From assembly GCF_002742645.2 (NCBI RefSeq), contig NZ_CP033875.1:992001-1056000 (forward strand): 64,000 bases of DNA. Reading direction: 5' to 3'. The position numbers were made by a program, and so were the translations under genes. This DNA is from Caulobacter sp. FWC26. GTDB lineage: Bacteria > Pseudomonadota > Alphaproteobacteria > Caulobacterales > Caulobacteraceae. The notes under the pieces are model-generated. The model did not search any database. It was not told the origin of the DNA and was given only the letters and a program-made list of their open reading frames with translations. Shown here piece by piece: positions 29,778 through 38,092 of this stretch; position 1 is the stretch's first letter; every line of letters starts with the position of its first letter.

Positions 29778-30788
29778 CTAAGCCACCTTCACCCGCGCCG
29801 CGCTTTCCGGCAGGTCCGTGCCGAACGCGCGCTGGAAGAACTCGGCCACCGTGGGGCGCTCAAGCTCGTCGCACTTGTTCAGGAAGGTCAGACGGAAGGC
29901 GAGCGCCACGTCGTGGTCGAAGATCTCGGCGTTCTGGGCCCAGGTGATCACGGTGCGCGGGCTCATGACCGTCGAGATGTCGCCGTTCATGAAGGCGTTG
30001 CGGGTCATGTCGGCGACGCGGACCATGGCCGCCAGGGTGCGCTTGCCCTCGGCGGTGTCGTATCCGGGGTTCTTGGCCAGAACGATGGCGGCCTCGACGT
30101 CGTGCTCGAGGTAGTTCAGCGTCGTGACGATCGACCAGCGGTCCATCTGGCCTTGGTTGATCTGCTGGGTGCCGTGATAGAGGCCCGTGGTGTCGCCCAG
30201 ACCGATGGTGTTGGTCGTGGCGAACAGGCGGAAGTACGGATTGGCGCGGATGACGCGGTTCTGATCCAGCAGGGTCAGCTTGCCGCCGGCTTCCAGGACG
30301 CGCTGGATCACGAACATCACGTCGGGGCGCCCCGCGTCATACTCGTCGAACACCAGGGCGACGGGACGCTGCAGCGTCCAGGGCAGGATGCCTTCGCGGA
30401 ACTCGGTGATCTGCTTGCCATCCTTCAGGACGATGGCGTCCTTGCCGACCAGATCGATCCGGCTGACGTGGCTGTCGAGGTTCACGCGAACCAGCGGCCA
30501 GTTCAGCCGCGCGGCGATCTGCTCGATGTGCGTCGACTTGCCCGTGCCGTGATAGCCCTGGACCATCACGCGACGGTCATAGGCGAAGCCGGCGCAGATG
30601 GCCTTGGTCGTCTGCGGGTCGAACTTGTAGGCCGGGTCGATGTCCGGCACGTGGCTGTCGCGGTGGCTGAAGGCCGGGACCTTCATGTCGCTGTCGACGC
30701 CGAACGCGTCGCGAAGCGTCACCCACTTGTCGGGGACCAGGGTGATCAGCGGATCGGCGGCGGAGCTGGTTTCGGCGAACTCGGGCAT
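29778..30788 (-). CDS. cobS: CobS-type AAA+ ATPase (cobaltochelatase subunit)
   Basis: A 336-residue MoxR/CobS-class AAA+ ATPase. The P-loop GYHGTGKS is at 78-85, with Walker B LVFDEYD and sensor 1 FATTNTIG. CobS with CobT and CobN inserts cobalt into hydrogenobyrinate diamide in aerobic cobalamin synthesis. The N-terminal MPEF..., [10 protein letters not shown] and [13 protein letters not shown] segments are typical of CobS. No cobT or cobN is within this window, although in many Alphaproteobacteria cobT is adjacent. The J-domain and bolA genes usually seen nearby are present at 32.7-33.7 kb. Confidence 0.92.
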   Translation of the reverse strand: MPEFAETSSAADPLITLVPDKWVTLRDAFGVDSDMKVPAFSHRDSHVPDIDPAYKFDPQTTKAICAGFAYDRRVMVQGYHGTGKSTHIEQIAARLNWPLVRVNLDSHVSRIDLVGKDAIVLKDGKQITEFREGILPWTLQRPVALVFDEYDAGRPDVMFVIQRVLEAGGKLTLLDQNRVIRANPYFRLFATTNTIGLGDTTGLYHGTQQINQGQMDRWSIVTTLNYLEHDVEAAIVLAKNPGYDTAEGKRTLAAMVRVADMTRNAFMNGDISTVMSPRTVITWAQNAEIFDHDVALAFRLTFLNKCDELERPTVAEFFQRAFGTDLPESAARVKVA

Positions 30789-30892
30789 GCTTCCGGCTTA
30801 CCGCCTTGGACCCGCCCGTTTCAAATGGAAATCCGCTCAAAGCGGGGGTTGGCGTGCACTTTCCTGGCGAGGACGCTGTTCTCGTAAGGGAA

Positions 30893-30916
30893 GGGGCGGC
30901 GAGGGAACGCCGCCCC
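30893..30916 (-). terminator. Probable terminator of the RcnB-like gene
   Basis: A perfect 8-bp GC stem (30893-30900 with 30909-30916) lies just after the stop; the tail on the minus strand is TTCCCTT, weakly T-rich. Confidence 0.6.
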
Positions 30917-30923
30917 GCCCAGC

Positions 30924-31286
30924 TTAGTTATTGGCGAGAATGACCGACGCGATCAGGCCGGTGGCGACGGCGGCCAGGACGTACTGATTGTCGACCTTCT
31001 GCCAGCGATAGCCGCGCGGCGGGGCGCGCAGGCCGTGACGGCGCCAGTCGCTGACGTAGTAGCCGTTGCCGCGATAGCGGGCGTCGAGGCGCTGGCCGCG
31101 CACCCAGCGGCGGTATTCGCGGCGGTCCTGGCGGTTCTCATAGCGGGCCTGGTCGCGGCGACCCTGTTCGTAGGCCCGGTCGCGGGCGTCGTAGCGGCCA
31201 TCATGGCGGTAGGCCTGGGCCGAGGCGGCGGTGGCGCCGCCGGCCAGCATCAGGACGGCGAGCGAGGTGGTCAGAATGCGTTTCAT
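30924..31286 (-). CDS. RcnB family periplasmic protein
   Basis: A 120-residue protein with a signal peptide (cleavage near AASAQ-AY). A highly charged Arg/Asp/Tyr-rich middle precedes the RcnB signature YYVSDWRRHGLRAPPRGYRWQKVDNQYVLAAVATGLIASVI. RcnB in E. coli tunes nickel/cobalt efflux; many alphaproteobacterial members have unknown roles. GGAGA precedes the ATG. Location next to the cobalt-related cobS is suggestive but the genes are separated by their own terminator. Confidence 0.88.
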   Translation of the reverse strand: MKRILTTSLAVLMLAGGATAASAQAYRHDGRYDARDRAYEQGRRDQARYENRQDRREYRRWVRGQRLDARYRGNGYYVSDWRRHGLRAPPRGYRWQKVDNQYVLAAVATGLIASVILANN

Positions 31287-31367
31287 GTCGGGTCTCCTTC
31301 GATGAGGATGTCAACGTAAGATGGTCGACCTAGTCCCTTGCTGAACGGCTGACCCGTTCTTAAGTTC

Positions 31368-32144
31368 ATGTTTCAAAAGAGAAATGTTGTTTCGAAGCCT
31401 CGGTTTTGGGAAGGAGCGCGCCGCTTGTATCACCTTGACGTTCAGAGACTGTTCGCCGCAGCCGGCCGCGAGATCGGCGTGGCGTCCGCCCTGCTGATTG
31501 TGGCGCTGGGCGCCTTGGGCTTCGTGGGGATCGCCGACGAGGTGGTCGAGGGCGAAACCCACGCTCTGGATCTGACGGTGTTGCAAGCGCTGCGGGTCGA
31601 TGGCCGGCCGGACGCTCTGATCGGGCCGGAATGGCTGCATGTGGCGGCGGTCGACATCACCGCCCTCGGCTCGGTGGCCGTGCTGACCCTGCTGATCCTG
31701 GCGGGTTTCGCGCTACTAGGGTCGCTGAGGCGCTGGACTGAGGCCTGGCTTCTGGCGCTAGGCGCTTTGAGCGGCGTCACGGTCAGCCAGGGGCTCAAGG
31801 CGCTGTTCGGCCGCGAGCGACCCGACGAGGCCTATCGCGTGGTCGAGGCGGTCAACGCCAGCTTCCCCTCGGGCCACGCCATGCTCTCTGCGGTGGTGTT
31901 CCTGACCCTGGGTGTGCTGGCGTCCCGCTTCGCCGAGCGGCGCCGGGTCAAGATCCTGGCGATCAGCGCCGCAGTGCTGGTCAGCCTGCTGGTCGGCGCC
32001 AGCCGAGTCTATCTGGGCGTCCACTGGACCAGCGACGTGCTGGCCGGGTGGAGCGTAGGGGCGGCCTGGGCGATGATCTGCTGGCTGGTCGCCTATCTGG
32101 TCGAGCGTCGGTTCAAGCCGACTTCGGCTTCGGACGCCACCTGA
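31368..32144 (+). CDS. PAP2 family phosphatase
   Basis: A 258-residue integral membrane phosphatase (lipid phosphate phosphatase type). The three active-site motifs are present: KALFGRERP, PSGH in NASFPSGHAMLS, and SRVYLGVHWTSDVL. It likely dephosphorylates phosphatidate or undecaprenyl pyrophosphate in the periplasm. The ATG at 31368 lacks a good ribosome binding site; TTG 31425 has GGAG (31413-31416) at proper spacing and may be the real start (239 residues). The 3' end overlaps the convergent gene by 32 bases. Confidence 0.88.
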   Translation: MFQKRNVVSKPRFWEGARRLYHLDVQRLFAAAGREIGVASALLIVALGALGFVGIADEVVEGETHALDLTVLQALRVDGRPDALIGPEWLHVAAVDITALGSVAVLTLLILAGFALLGSLRRWTEAWLLALGALSGVTVSQGLKALFGRERPDEAYRVVEAVNASFPSGHAMLSAVVFLTLGVLASRFAERRRVKILAISAAVLVSLLVGASRVYLGVHWTSDVLAGWSVGAAWAMICWLVAYLVERRFKPTSASDAT

Positions 32145-32553
32145 GCTCCAGCGTTGTCCAGATTGCGCCGATGACGTCGCCCACGCCCACCGCCAACCAA
32201 GCCTTCGGCAGCCAGTTCAAGAGAACGAAACCGCCGATGATCACCAGCGACAGCACCCGCAGGACGACAGAGGCGCGCATGAAGGTGCGTTGCCCGGTCC
32301 AGCCGGCGACGTGGTAGCCCATGGCGTAGGCCAACAGGAGAAGTCCACAGAACCGCACCCAGGGAAGGGCGGAGACGTCGACCGGCGAGTCGAGCAGACG
32401 CAGCACCGTCATGGGCTGCACGGCCAGGGCCAGTCCGGCCGTCGACAGCAGACCGCCCCAGAACCAGATGCTCCAAGGCTTGCCGAACGGCACCGGCGTG
32501 ACCGGGGTCGGCGGCTCGGCTGGCGCGCGCCACTGGGGGTCGTTGACTGTCAT
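32113..32553 (-). CDS. Hypothetical membrane protein
   Basis: A 146-residue protein with a proline-rich cytosolic N-terminus and four predicted helices (about residues 30-48, 63-81, 93-114 and 116-135). No family recognised with confidence; DUF4345-like or DoxX-like folds are possible. ATG 32553 is chosen; a TTG start at 32586 would add 11 residues. It overlaps the PAP2 gene tail to tail. Confidence 0.7.
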   Translation of the reverse strand: MTVNDPQWRAPAEPPTPVTPVPFGKPWSIWFWGGLLSTAGLALAVQPMTVLRLLDSPVDVSALPWVRFCGLLLLAYAMGYHVAGWTGQRTFMRASVVLRVLSLVIIGGFVLLNWLPKAWLAVGVGDVIGAIWTTLELRWRPKPKSA

Positions 32554-32677
32554 GATATGGTTCGCCCCCTGCTTCGGCGGCGACAATGGCGCATTCGCCC
32601 CGCGCGCCGCAAGGCGTGAAGCGGGCCTCGTTCCCGGATGCAGGGCTTGGCCGATGCGTCCGCGCGACGCGCGCTGG

Positions 32678-33328
32678 CTACACCATCCCCGATTTCTGCA
32701 ACTGCTTGTAAGCCTTGATGACGCGCTGCAACTTGTGCTCAGCGCTGCGGTCGCCGCCGTTGGCGTCGGGGTGGCAGCGCTTGAGCAGTTCCTTGTAGCG
32801 GGTCTTGATCGCGGCCCCGTCCGCCGTGGCCTCCAAGTCGAGATCGGCCAGGGCCTGACGTTCCAGCTTGCCCAAGCGGCGCTCGGCCGCCGAACGCTCG
32901 GCTTCGGCCCTTCGCTGCTGGGCGCGGAAGATGCCGAAGGGGTCGGCGAAGTGACGCGCGTCGCGGGCGGCCATGGCGGCGGCCTCGCGCGAATTGGCGT
33001 CGGCCTTGAAGCTCCAGGTCGGACGGCCGCCCGTCATCCGCTCGGTCTCCTGCTCGGCCCGAATCTGGGCCTCGCTCATGCCGGCGTAGAAGTTCCAGTT
33101 CTTGTTGTACTCGGCCGCGTGCCGCTGACAGAACCAATAGTGGTCATTGGGCATGTCGCGCGACTTCGGCGCCTTGGCCGATCCGGCCAGGCGGCAGTCA
33201 GGATGGTCGCAGCGCTTCTCGCCGGGCTTAAGGCCCAGGACGTCGTGCGCGGGATCGTCTTCGCCCTCCTTGGGCGGCCGAACCCGGATGTCGTAAAATT
33301 TGGGGCGGTACTCGAACGGCCGGCTCAT
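32678..33328 (-). CDS. J-domain protein (DnaJ-like co-chaperone)
   Basis: A 216-residue protein. The J-domain is C-terminal (about residues 155-216), with the HPD triad in LKRCHPDANGGD. The N-terminal part contains paired cysteine/histidine residues (RCDHPDCRLAG, YWFCQRHAAEYN) that may bind zinc. It stimulates DnaK ATPase; client unknown. This C-terminal J layout, divergent from bolA and near cobS, is a conserved alphaproteobacterial neighbourhood. Confidence 0.9.
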   Translation of the reverse strand: MSRPFEYRPKFYDIRVRPPKEGEDDPAHDVLGLKPGEKRCDHPDCRLAGSAKAPKSRDMPNDHYWFCQRHAAEYNKNWNFYAGMSEAQIRAEQETERMTGGRPTWSFKADANSREAAAMAARDARHFADPFGIFRAQQRRAEAERSAAERRLGKLERQALADLDLEATADGAAIKTRYKELLKRCHPDANGGDRSAEHKLQRVIKAYKQLQKSGMV

Positions 33329-33387
33329 GGCGTCTAGAGTAAGCCCGCGCTATTTGCGTTCAAGGATTGACAAGCACGAGACGTGTT

Positions 33388-33660
33388 ATGGGCGCAGTCG
33401 CCGAGACCATCCGCCGCAAGTTGGAAGCGGCTTTTACCCCCTCTGTGCTCGATCTGGTCGATGATAGCGACCGCCATCATGGCCATGCCGGGCACACCGG
33501 GGCCGGTGAGAGTCACTTCAATCTGCGGATTGAGTCGCTGGCTTTCGCGGGCAAGTCGCGGGTCATGCGCCAGCGGATGGTGATGCACGCCCTGGCCGAG
33601 GAACTGGCGGGCCCTGTGCACGCGCTCTCCATCACGGCGTCGGCTCCCGGAGACGCGTGA
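33388..33660 (+). CDS. bolA: BolA family protein
   Basis: A 90-residue BolA-like protein: MGAVAETIRRKLEAAF, then ESHFNLRIESLAFAGKSRVMRQRMVMHAL. BolA proteins partner with monothiol glutaredoxins in Fe-S trafficking. A conserved histidine for cluster binding is present in the C-terminal helix (VMHAL). ATG 33388 is chosen; a TTG at 33367 is in frame. Divergent from the J-domain gene, with a terminator downstream. Confidence 0.92.
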   Translation: MGAVAETIRRKLEAAFTPSVLDLVDDSDRHHGHAGHTGAGESHFNLRIESLAFAGKSRVMRQRMVMHALAEELAGPVHALSITASAPGDA

Positions 33661-33670
33661 GGCCGGGCGG

Positions 33671-33694
33671 AAAGTAAGTTCGGGCTTACTTTTT
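33671..33694 (+). terminator. Terminator of bolA
   Basis: An 8-bp stem AAAGTAAG / CTTACTTT with loop TTCGGG runs into a TTTTT tract, 10 bases after the stop. Confidence 0.85.
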
Positions 33695-33764
33695 GCTTGC
33701 GCCGCAACGTGGTCGCTGATTGCTTTCCACCCCGGCGCGGTCTTGCCGGAAGGCAGGAATCCCG

Positions 33765-34193
33765 ATGAGCGCCGACCTCCCTACGCCCTCTGAAACCCTC
33801 GAACACGAGATCGCTGCGGCCCTGCCGGCTTTGTTGTCGCGATCGTACGCCCGCTATTCGAAGTTCACGGTGGCCGCAGCGGTGATCGACGAGACCGGCG
33901 CGGTCCACTACGGCGTCAATGTCGAGAACGCCGCCTATCCGCAGGGCACCTGCGCCGAGCAGACCGCGATCGGGGCGATGATCACCGCCGCCGGCGCGCG
34001 CCGCATCGACAAGGTGATGATCGCCGCCGGATCCGACGCCGTGGTTCAGCCGTGCGGCGGCTGCCGCCAGCGCATCGCCGAGTTTGCGGGGGAGGGTTGC
34101 GAGATCGTCTCGGTCCAGGGCGGCAAGCCCACCGAGCGTGTGGCCTTCTGGGAGCTGTTGCCGCGCTCGTTCGGGCCCCGCGACCTGGACTGA
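33765..34193 (+). CDS. cdd: Cytidine deaminase
   Basis: A 142-residue homotetrameric-type enzyme that deaminates cytidine and deoxycytidine in pyrimidine salvage. The zinc site comprises CAEQ (catalytic Glu) in YPQGTCAEQTAIG and the two cysteines in PCGGCRQ. The substrate-binding NVENAAYP segment is present. A perfect terminator follows. The N-terminus is slightly longer than in Bacillus CDD. Confidence 0.95.
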   Translation: MSADLPTPSETLEHEIAAALPALLSRSYARYSKFTVAAAVIDETGAVHYGVNVENAAYPQGTCAEQTAIGAMITAAGARRIDKVMIAAGSDAVVQPCGGCRQRIAEFAGEGCEIVSVQGGKPTERVAFWELLPRSFGPRDLD

Positions 34194-34212
34194 TCCGCTG
34201 CCTCCAGACACG

Positions 34213-34256
34213 AAAAACGCCGCCGTGGGGTCCCACGGCGGCGTCTTTGTTTTTGG
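34213..34256. terminator. Bidirectional terminator
   Basis: A 13-bp perfect stem ACGCCGCCGTGGG / CCCACGGCGGCGT (34217-34229 with 34232-34244) is preceded by AAAAA and followed by CTTTGTTTTT. It serves cdd and possibly the convergent receptor gene. Confidence 0.92.
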
Positions 34257-34272
34257 GCGCCTCTCATCGGAA

Positions 34273-34301
34273 CACGCCGGGAGTGGTAAGGCCCCCGGCG
34301 T
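34273..34301 (-). terminator. Terminator-like hairpin of the leftward TonB receptor
   Basis: CACGCCGGG and CCCGGCGTG arms lie just after the stop of the minus-strand receptor gene, next to the bidirectional terminator. Confidence 0.6.
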
Positions 34302-34309
34302 GCTGACGA

Positions 34310-37300
34310 TTAGAAGCGGATGTTCATGCCCAGGTTGAAACGACGACCGAAGAGGTCGAAGTTGTCCGTCAGGCCGGTCTGAATGTTCGGCTCGACGCCG
34401 AAGATGTTGTTCACACCGCCACGGATGTAGGCCTTCTCGGTCACGTCATAGCGGAACGAGATGTCCTGCTGCAGGAAGCTGCCCGTGTCGAAGTATTCCT
34501 TCGGACGCGAGTCGCCGTTGGCGCCGACCAGGCGGTAGTTGAACAGCTCTTGAGCGGTCTGGTAGTCCGCGCGCCAGGTCAAAGCGAGCGGGCCCTTGGT
34601 CCAGGTCGCCGTCGTGCGGAAGCGCACGCGCGGGTTGTTGACCGTGGAGTCGATGTCCGTGGCCAGGCCCGGCACCGTCGGGTTGGTGAAGTTCTGGCGA
34701 CGGATCAGGTAGTTACCCGTCACGCCGAGATCCAGACGACCCCAGTCCTTGCCACCGAACAGGTCGCCCGGCTCGAAGTTGTAACGCATGGTGAAGTCCA
34801 TGCCGCGCGACAGCAGGGCCGCGAAGTTGAACGGACCTTCCAGGAAGTTGTCGATCTCGTAGGCGTTCGGACCAGCCGAGGCCGGACGACGCGGAACGGC
34901 GGCGCAGGCGGCCGGGTTCAGAGCGTCTTCATCCACGCACAGGTTGGCGAGGGTCTGAGCCGAGAGGGTCGAGATCGCGTTGGTGATCTTGATGTCATAG
35001 TAGTCGAAGATCATCGACAGACGCGGCACCCAACGCGGCGTGATGATCGCAGAGATGGTGTGGCTCTTCGACTCTTCCGGCTGCAGGTTCGGGTTGCTGC
35101 CGCTCTTGCCGTTGTTCGAGAACCCGGGGTTGGGGTCGACATAGGTGGTCGGGATGCCGAGCAGAGCGCAGTTCTTGATCCGGTTGTTGCGGATGCGCTG
35201 GTCGGTCGTCCCGGCGATGACCGGAGACGAGCAGGGGTCGGTGATGTTCGGGAACGTATCCCCAGGCGGCGAGTACAGTTCACTCAACGTCGGCGCGCGC
35301 ACGGCCTTGCCGTAGGTGAAGCGGAAGGCGATGTCGCGAACCGGACGCCACGAACCATTCACGCCCCAGGTCTTGGTGACGCCGATGGTCGAGTAGTCCG
35401 AGTAGCGATAGGTGCCGCCGATTTCCAGGCTTTCGGCCAGGAACTTGTCCTTCAGCAACGGCAGGCGCATTTCACCGAAGGCTTCCTTGACGTTGAAGCC
35501 GATCTTGGCCAGGTCGCCGGCCGAGTTGCCGAACAGCACGCGGTCGCCGAAGTCCGTCAGGTCCGCGCTGGTTTCTTCCTTGCGGTATTCACCGCCGACG
35601 GCGATGCCGATCGGACCGGCGCCCCAGAAGTCCCACAGGTTGCCCGAGGCGAAGCCGCGGACGTCCTGCTGCTCGTTCATTTCCTTGGTGACGAGCTTGG
35701 TGAGGATGTAGTCCTTGGAGTCGGCGAAGCCGCCGGTGCCGAAGACGCGCGAAGGCTTACAGTTGGCGATCGTCGGATCGTTGGCCGAATAGGCGACGCC
35801 GTCCAGGTTCTTGATCTGCACGCCACGCTTGGCCAGCAACTGCACGCGGCAGACGACGGCGCCGGCCTTGCCCAGCTCGCCGGCCGTGTCGACCACGGCG
35901 TCGATCGAGTAGGCGTAACGTTCGACGTCGATCGTTTCCGGCTCGGTGTTGACGGCCTTCATCTTGCCGTAGGTGTAGCCCAGCTCCCAGGACACGTCCT
36001 TCACGAAGGCCAGAGAGTCGAGGTCGCCCTTGAAGCCGCCCACGAAGCGGGTGGTGTTACGATCGGCGATCGCCGGACGATAGCCAAGGTCGTAGCTGAA
36101 CACCCGCAGTTGGGCGCGACGGTCGTTGACCGTGCCGGTCACGGCGCTGTCGCCAGTCGCCGTCGGCGCGCCGTAGATGGTGCGCTGGTTGTTGAGGATC
36201 GCGTTGCGCACCTCGGTCGGCATGTAGGCGTTGTCGAGACCGATCGTGAACGAGGTCAGCGCACCGTAGTCGTTCGGATACTCGGTGGCGCCGAACGCGC
36301 GGATGTTCACGTTGGCGAAGTGCGGCTGGAAGATGTCGATGTTGGTTTCTTCGACATACTTCAGTTCGCTGAAGAACTTGACGTTGTCGGTGACGTCGAA
36401 GTTCGCGCCGATCTGGAAGCGCTCAGCCTTTTGCTGGGGCAGGCGGTTGGTTTCGACAACCGTCAGGCCGTCGCCGCTGCCGCCATAGGTGGTGGTGCGG
36501 TTCACCGCGCCGACCGACTGACCCGCGCCGAAGTCGGCCAGGAAGGGCGTGCCGTCCGCACGGAACTGGTAGGTCCGGCCCGGGTTGGTCGCAAAGCAGT
36601 TGGACGAGAAGGTGGCCGAGTTGGCTTGCGTCGAGGCGCAGGCGCCGTACGGAATGTCCGGGTCGGTGGTGATGCTGCCCGGGGTGCCGTTGGCCAGCAC
36701 CAGCACGCCACCCAGCGGACGGTTCAGCGAGCGCAGGTTATAGCGCTTGTCGACATCGAAGACGCCGTCGTTGACCGCGCCGGTCGGGTCGGGTCGACGT
36801 CGAGGGTGAGCAAGCGGGCGTTCTTCTGGATCCAGGAGATTTCCAGGTCCTTGTCGAACAGCACGTCAGAACGCTGCGTTTCGGCATAGCCGTAAACGTT
36901 CAGGCGGCCGTCCATGAAGTTCTTGCCGGCGGTGATCGACAGTCGCTTGTTGTACTGCGACGTGTTTTGGCTCAGCTGACCGATCGCGGCGTCCATTTCG
37001 ACGCCTTCGTAGTCATCGCGCATGATGAAGTTGACGACGCCCGAGACGGCGTCGGCGCCGTACAGCGCCGAACCAGCGCCGGTCGTGACTTCAACGCGGC
37101 GAACCAGCGAGCTCGGAATGGTGTCGACGTCGACCGAGGCGCCGCCCGGGGCGCCGGCCACGTGACGACGACCATCGACCAGCACCAGGGTGCGGCCCGA
37201 GCCGAGGTTGCGCAGGTTCAGGAACGCCAGACCGCCGATGCCGACGAAGCCGCCGGTGGTGTCTTCATAGACCTGGCTGTTCTGCAGCGCGGGGATGTCG

Positions 37301-37548
37301 GCCAGATAGTCGACGATGTTGATCTCGCCCGACTGCTGGATTTCTTCCTGGCCGACCTGGATCAGCGGGGTGGGCGAATTGAGCGGGTTGCGACGGATCA
37401 GCGATCCGGTGACCACCACTTCCTCGACGGCCGTCGAATCCTGAGCCGCAGGCGCCGGCGCGGTCTGCGCCAGAGCGAGGGTCGGAGCGAAAGCCGCGAG
37501 GCTTCCCAGCATCGTCGTCGCCAGGAGAACCTTGGTTTTCAACGCCAT
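34310..37548 (-). pseudogene. TonB-dependent receptor, split by a frameshift at a (GGTCG)3 repeat
   Basis: Outer-membrane TonB-dependent receptor gene. The 5' fragment (36724-37548, ATG 37548) encodes a signal peptide (to about ALAQ-TA), the VEEVVVTGSLIRR TonB-box region and the plug domain (PALQNS..., SALYGADAVSGVVNF). The 3' fragment (from about 36780 to 34310) encodes the beta-barrel and ends in the membrane-insertion signature FNLGMNIRF. The break is at three tandem GGTCG units (36782-36796, plus strand). With two units the frame is restored to LTLDVDPTGAVNDGVF and the full protein would be about 1077 residues. The rest of both fragments is free of stops, implying a very recent change, a phase-variable switch, or a sequencing error. 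Substrate unknown. Confidence 0.88.
36782..36796. repeat. Pentanucleotide tandem repeat (GGTCG)x3 at the frameshift
   Basis: Three exact GGTCG units are in tandem. Removing one unit joins the two halves of the TonB receptor frame. A length change of five bases shifts the frame, so slippage would switch the protein on or off. Confidence 0.9.
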
Positions 37549-38092
37549 ATTCTTGTTGTCCTCGAAAGTACGCGCGCCCGCCACGCCGCCGCGCGGGGGA
37601 GCTATGAGGGCCATTCCTCAGCGCGCGACGTTAAAGGCTTTCCGCCGGGCTAGCAGCGACCAAGGCGAGATTGCGGCAGGTTGACGGCGCGGCGTTACCA
37701 AAAAGTCACGTTTATGGTGTCGATCTGTCAAAATTGGGAAATTCTTGCTCAAAACTGATTGATCCGTTTAGGCCGAGGCGCGTAAATTGGGGCAATTTCT
37801 TGCTCGCGGGATGTGCTTTTCCCAGGCGATGCGCGCGTCTGTAGTCTGGGGCGCTAGGGGTGAAGAGGTTTTCTGACATCTAATATACGTTCTGGCGCCT
37901 AGCCTGCGGGCGCCTAGAGCTCAAACCGGAGCAATAGCGGCCTTTGTGACGCGTTCCTCTCGGAAAAGTGTCTTTTAGTGGGCGCGATTGCGGTCTGGGA
38001 TGATTTTTGCGCGCGACTCGCGTTGGTCTCCGCAGGCCGTTCGGATTTTTGGGGCTCCGCCTTAGGCGGGGATAGTTCGGGGAAGATTACAT
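37549..38092. promoter_or_regulatory. Divergent receptor promoter region with direct repeats
   Basis: A gene-free, AT-richer gap of about 540 bases lies between the two divergent TonB receptors. It holds a near-direct repeat: AAATTGGGAAATTCTTGCTC (37731-37750) and AAATTGGGGCAATTTCTTGCTC (37784-37805, split by two inserted bases). The second contains the dyad AAATTG-GGG-CAATTT. These are candidate operators or paired promoter elements. The GGGGA near 38080 serves the rightward gene. Confidence 0.55.
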
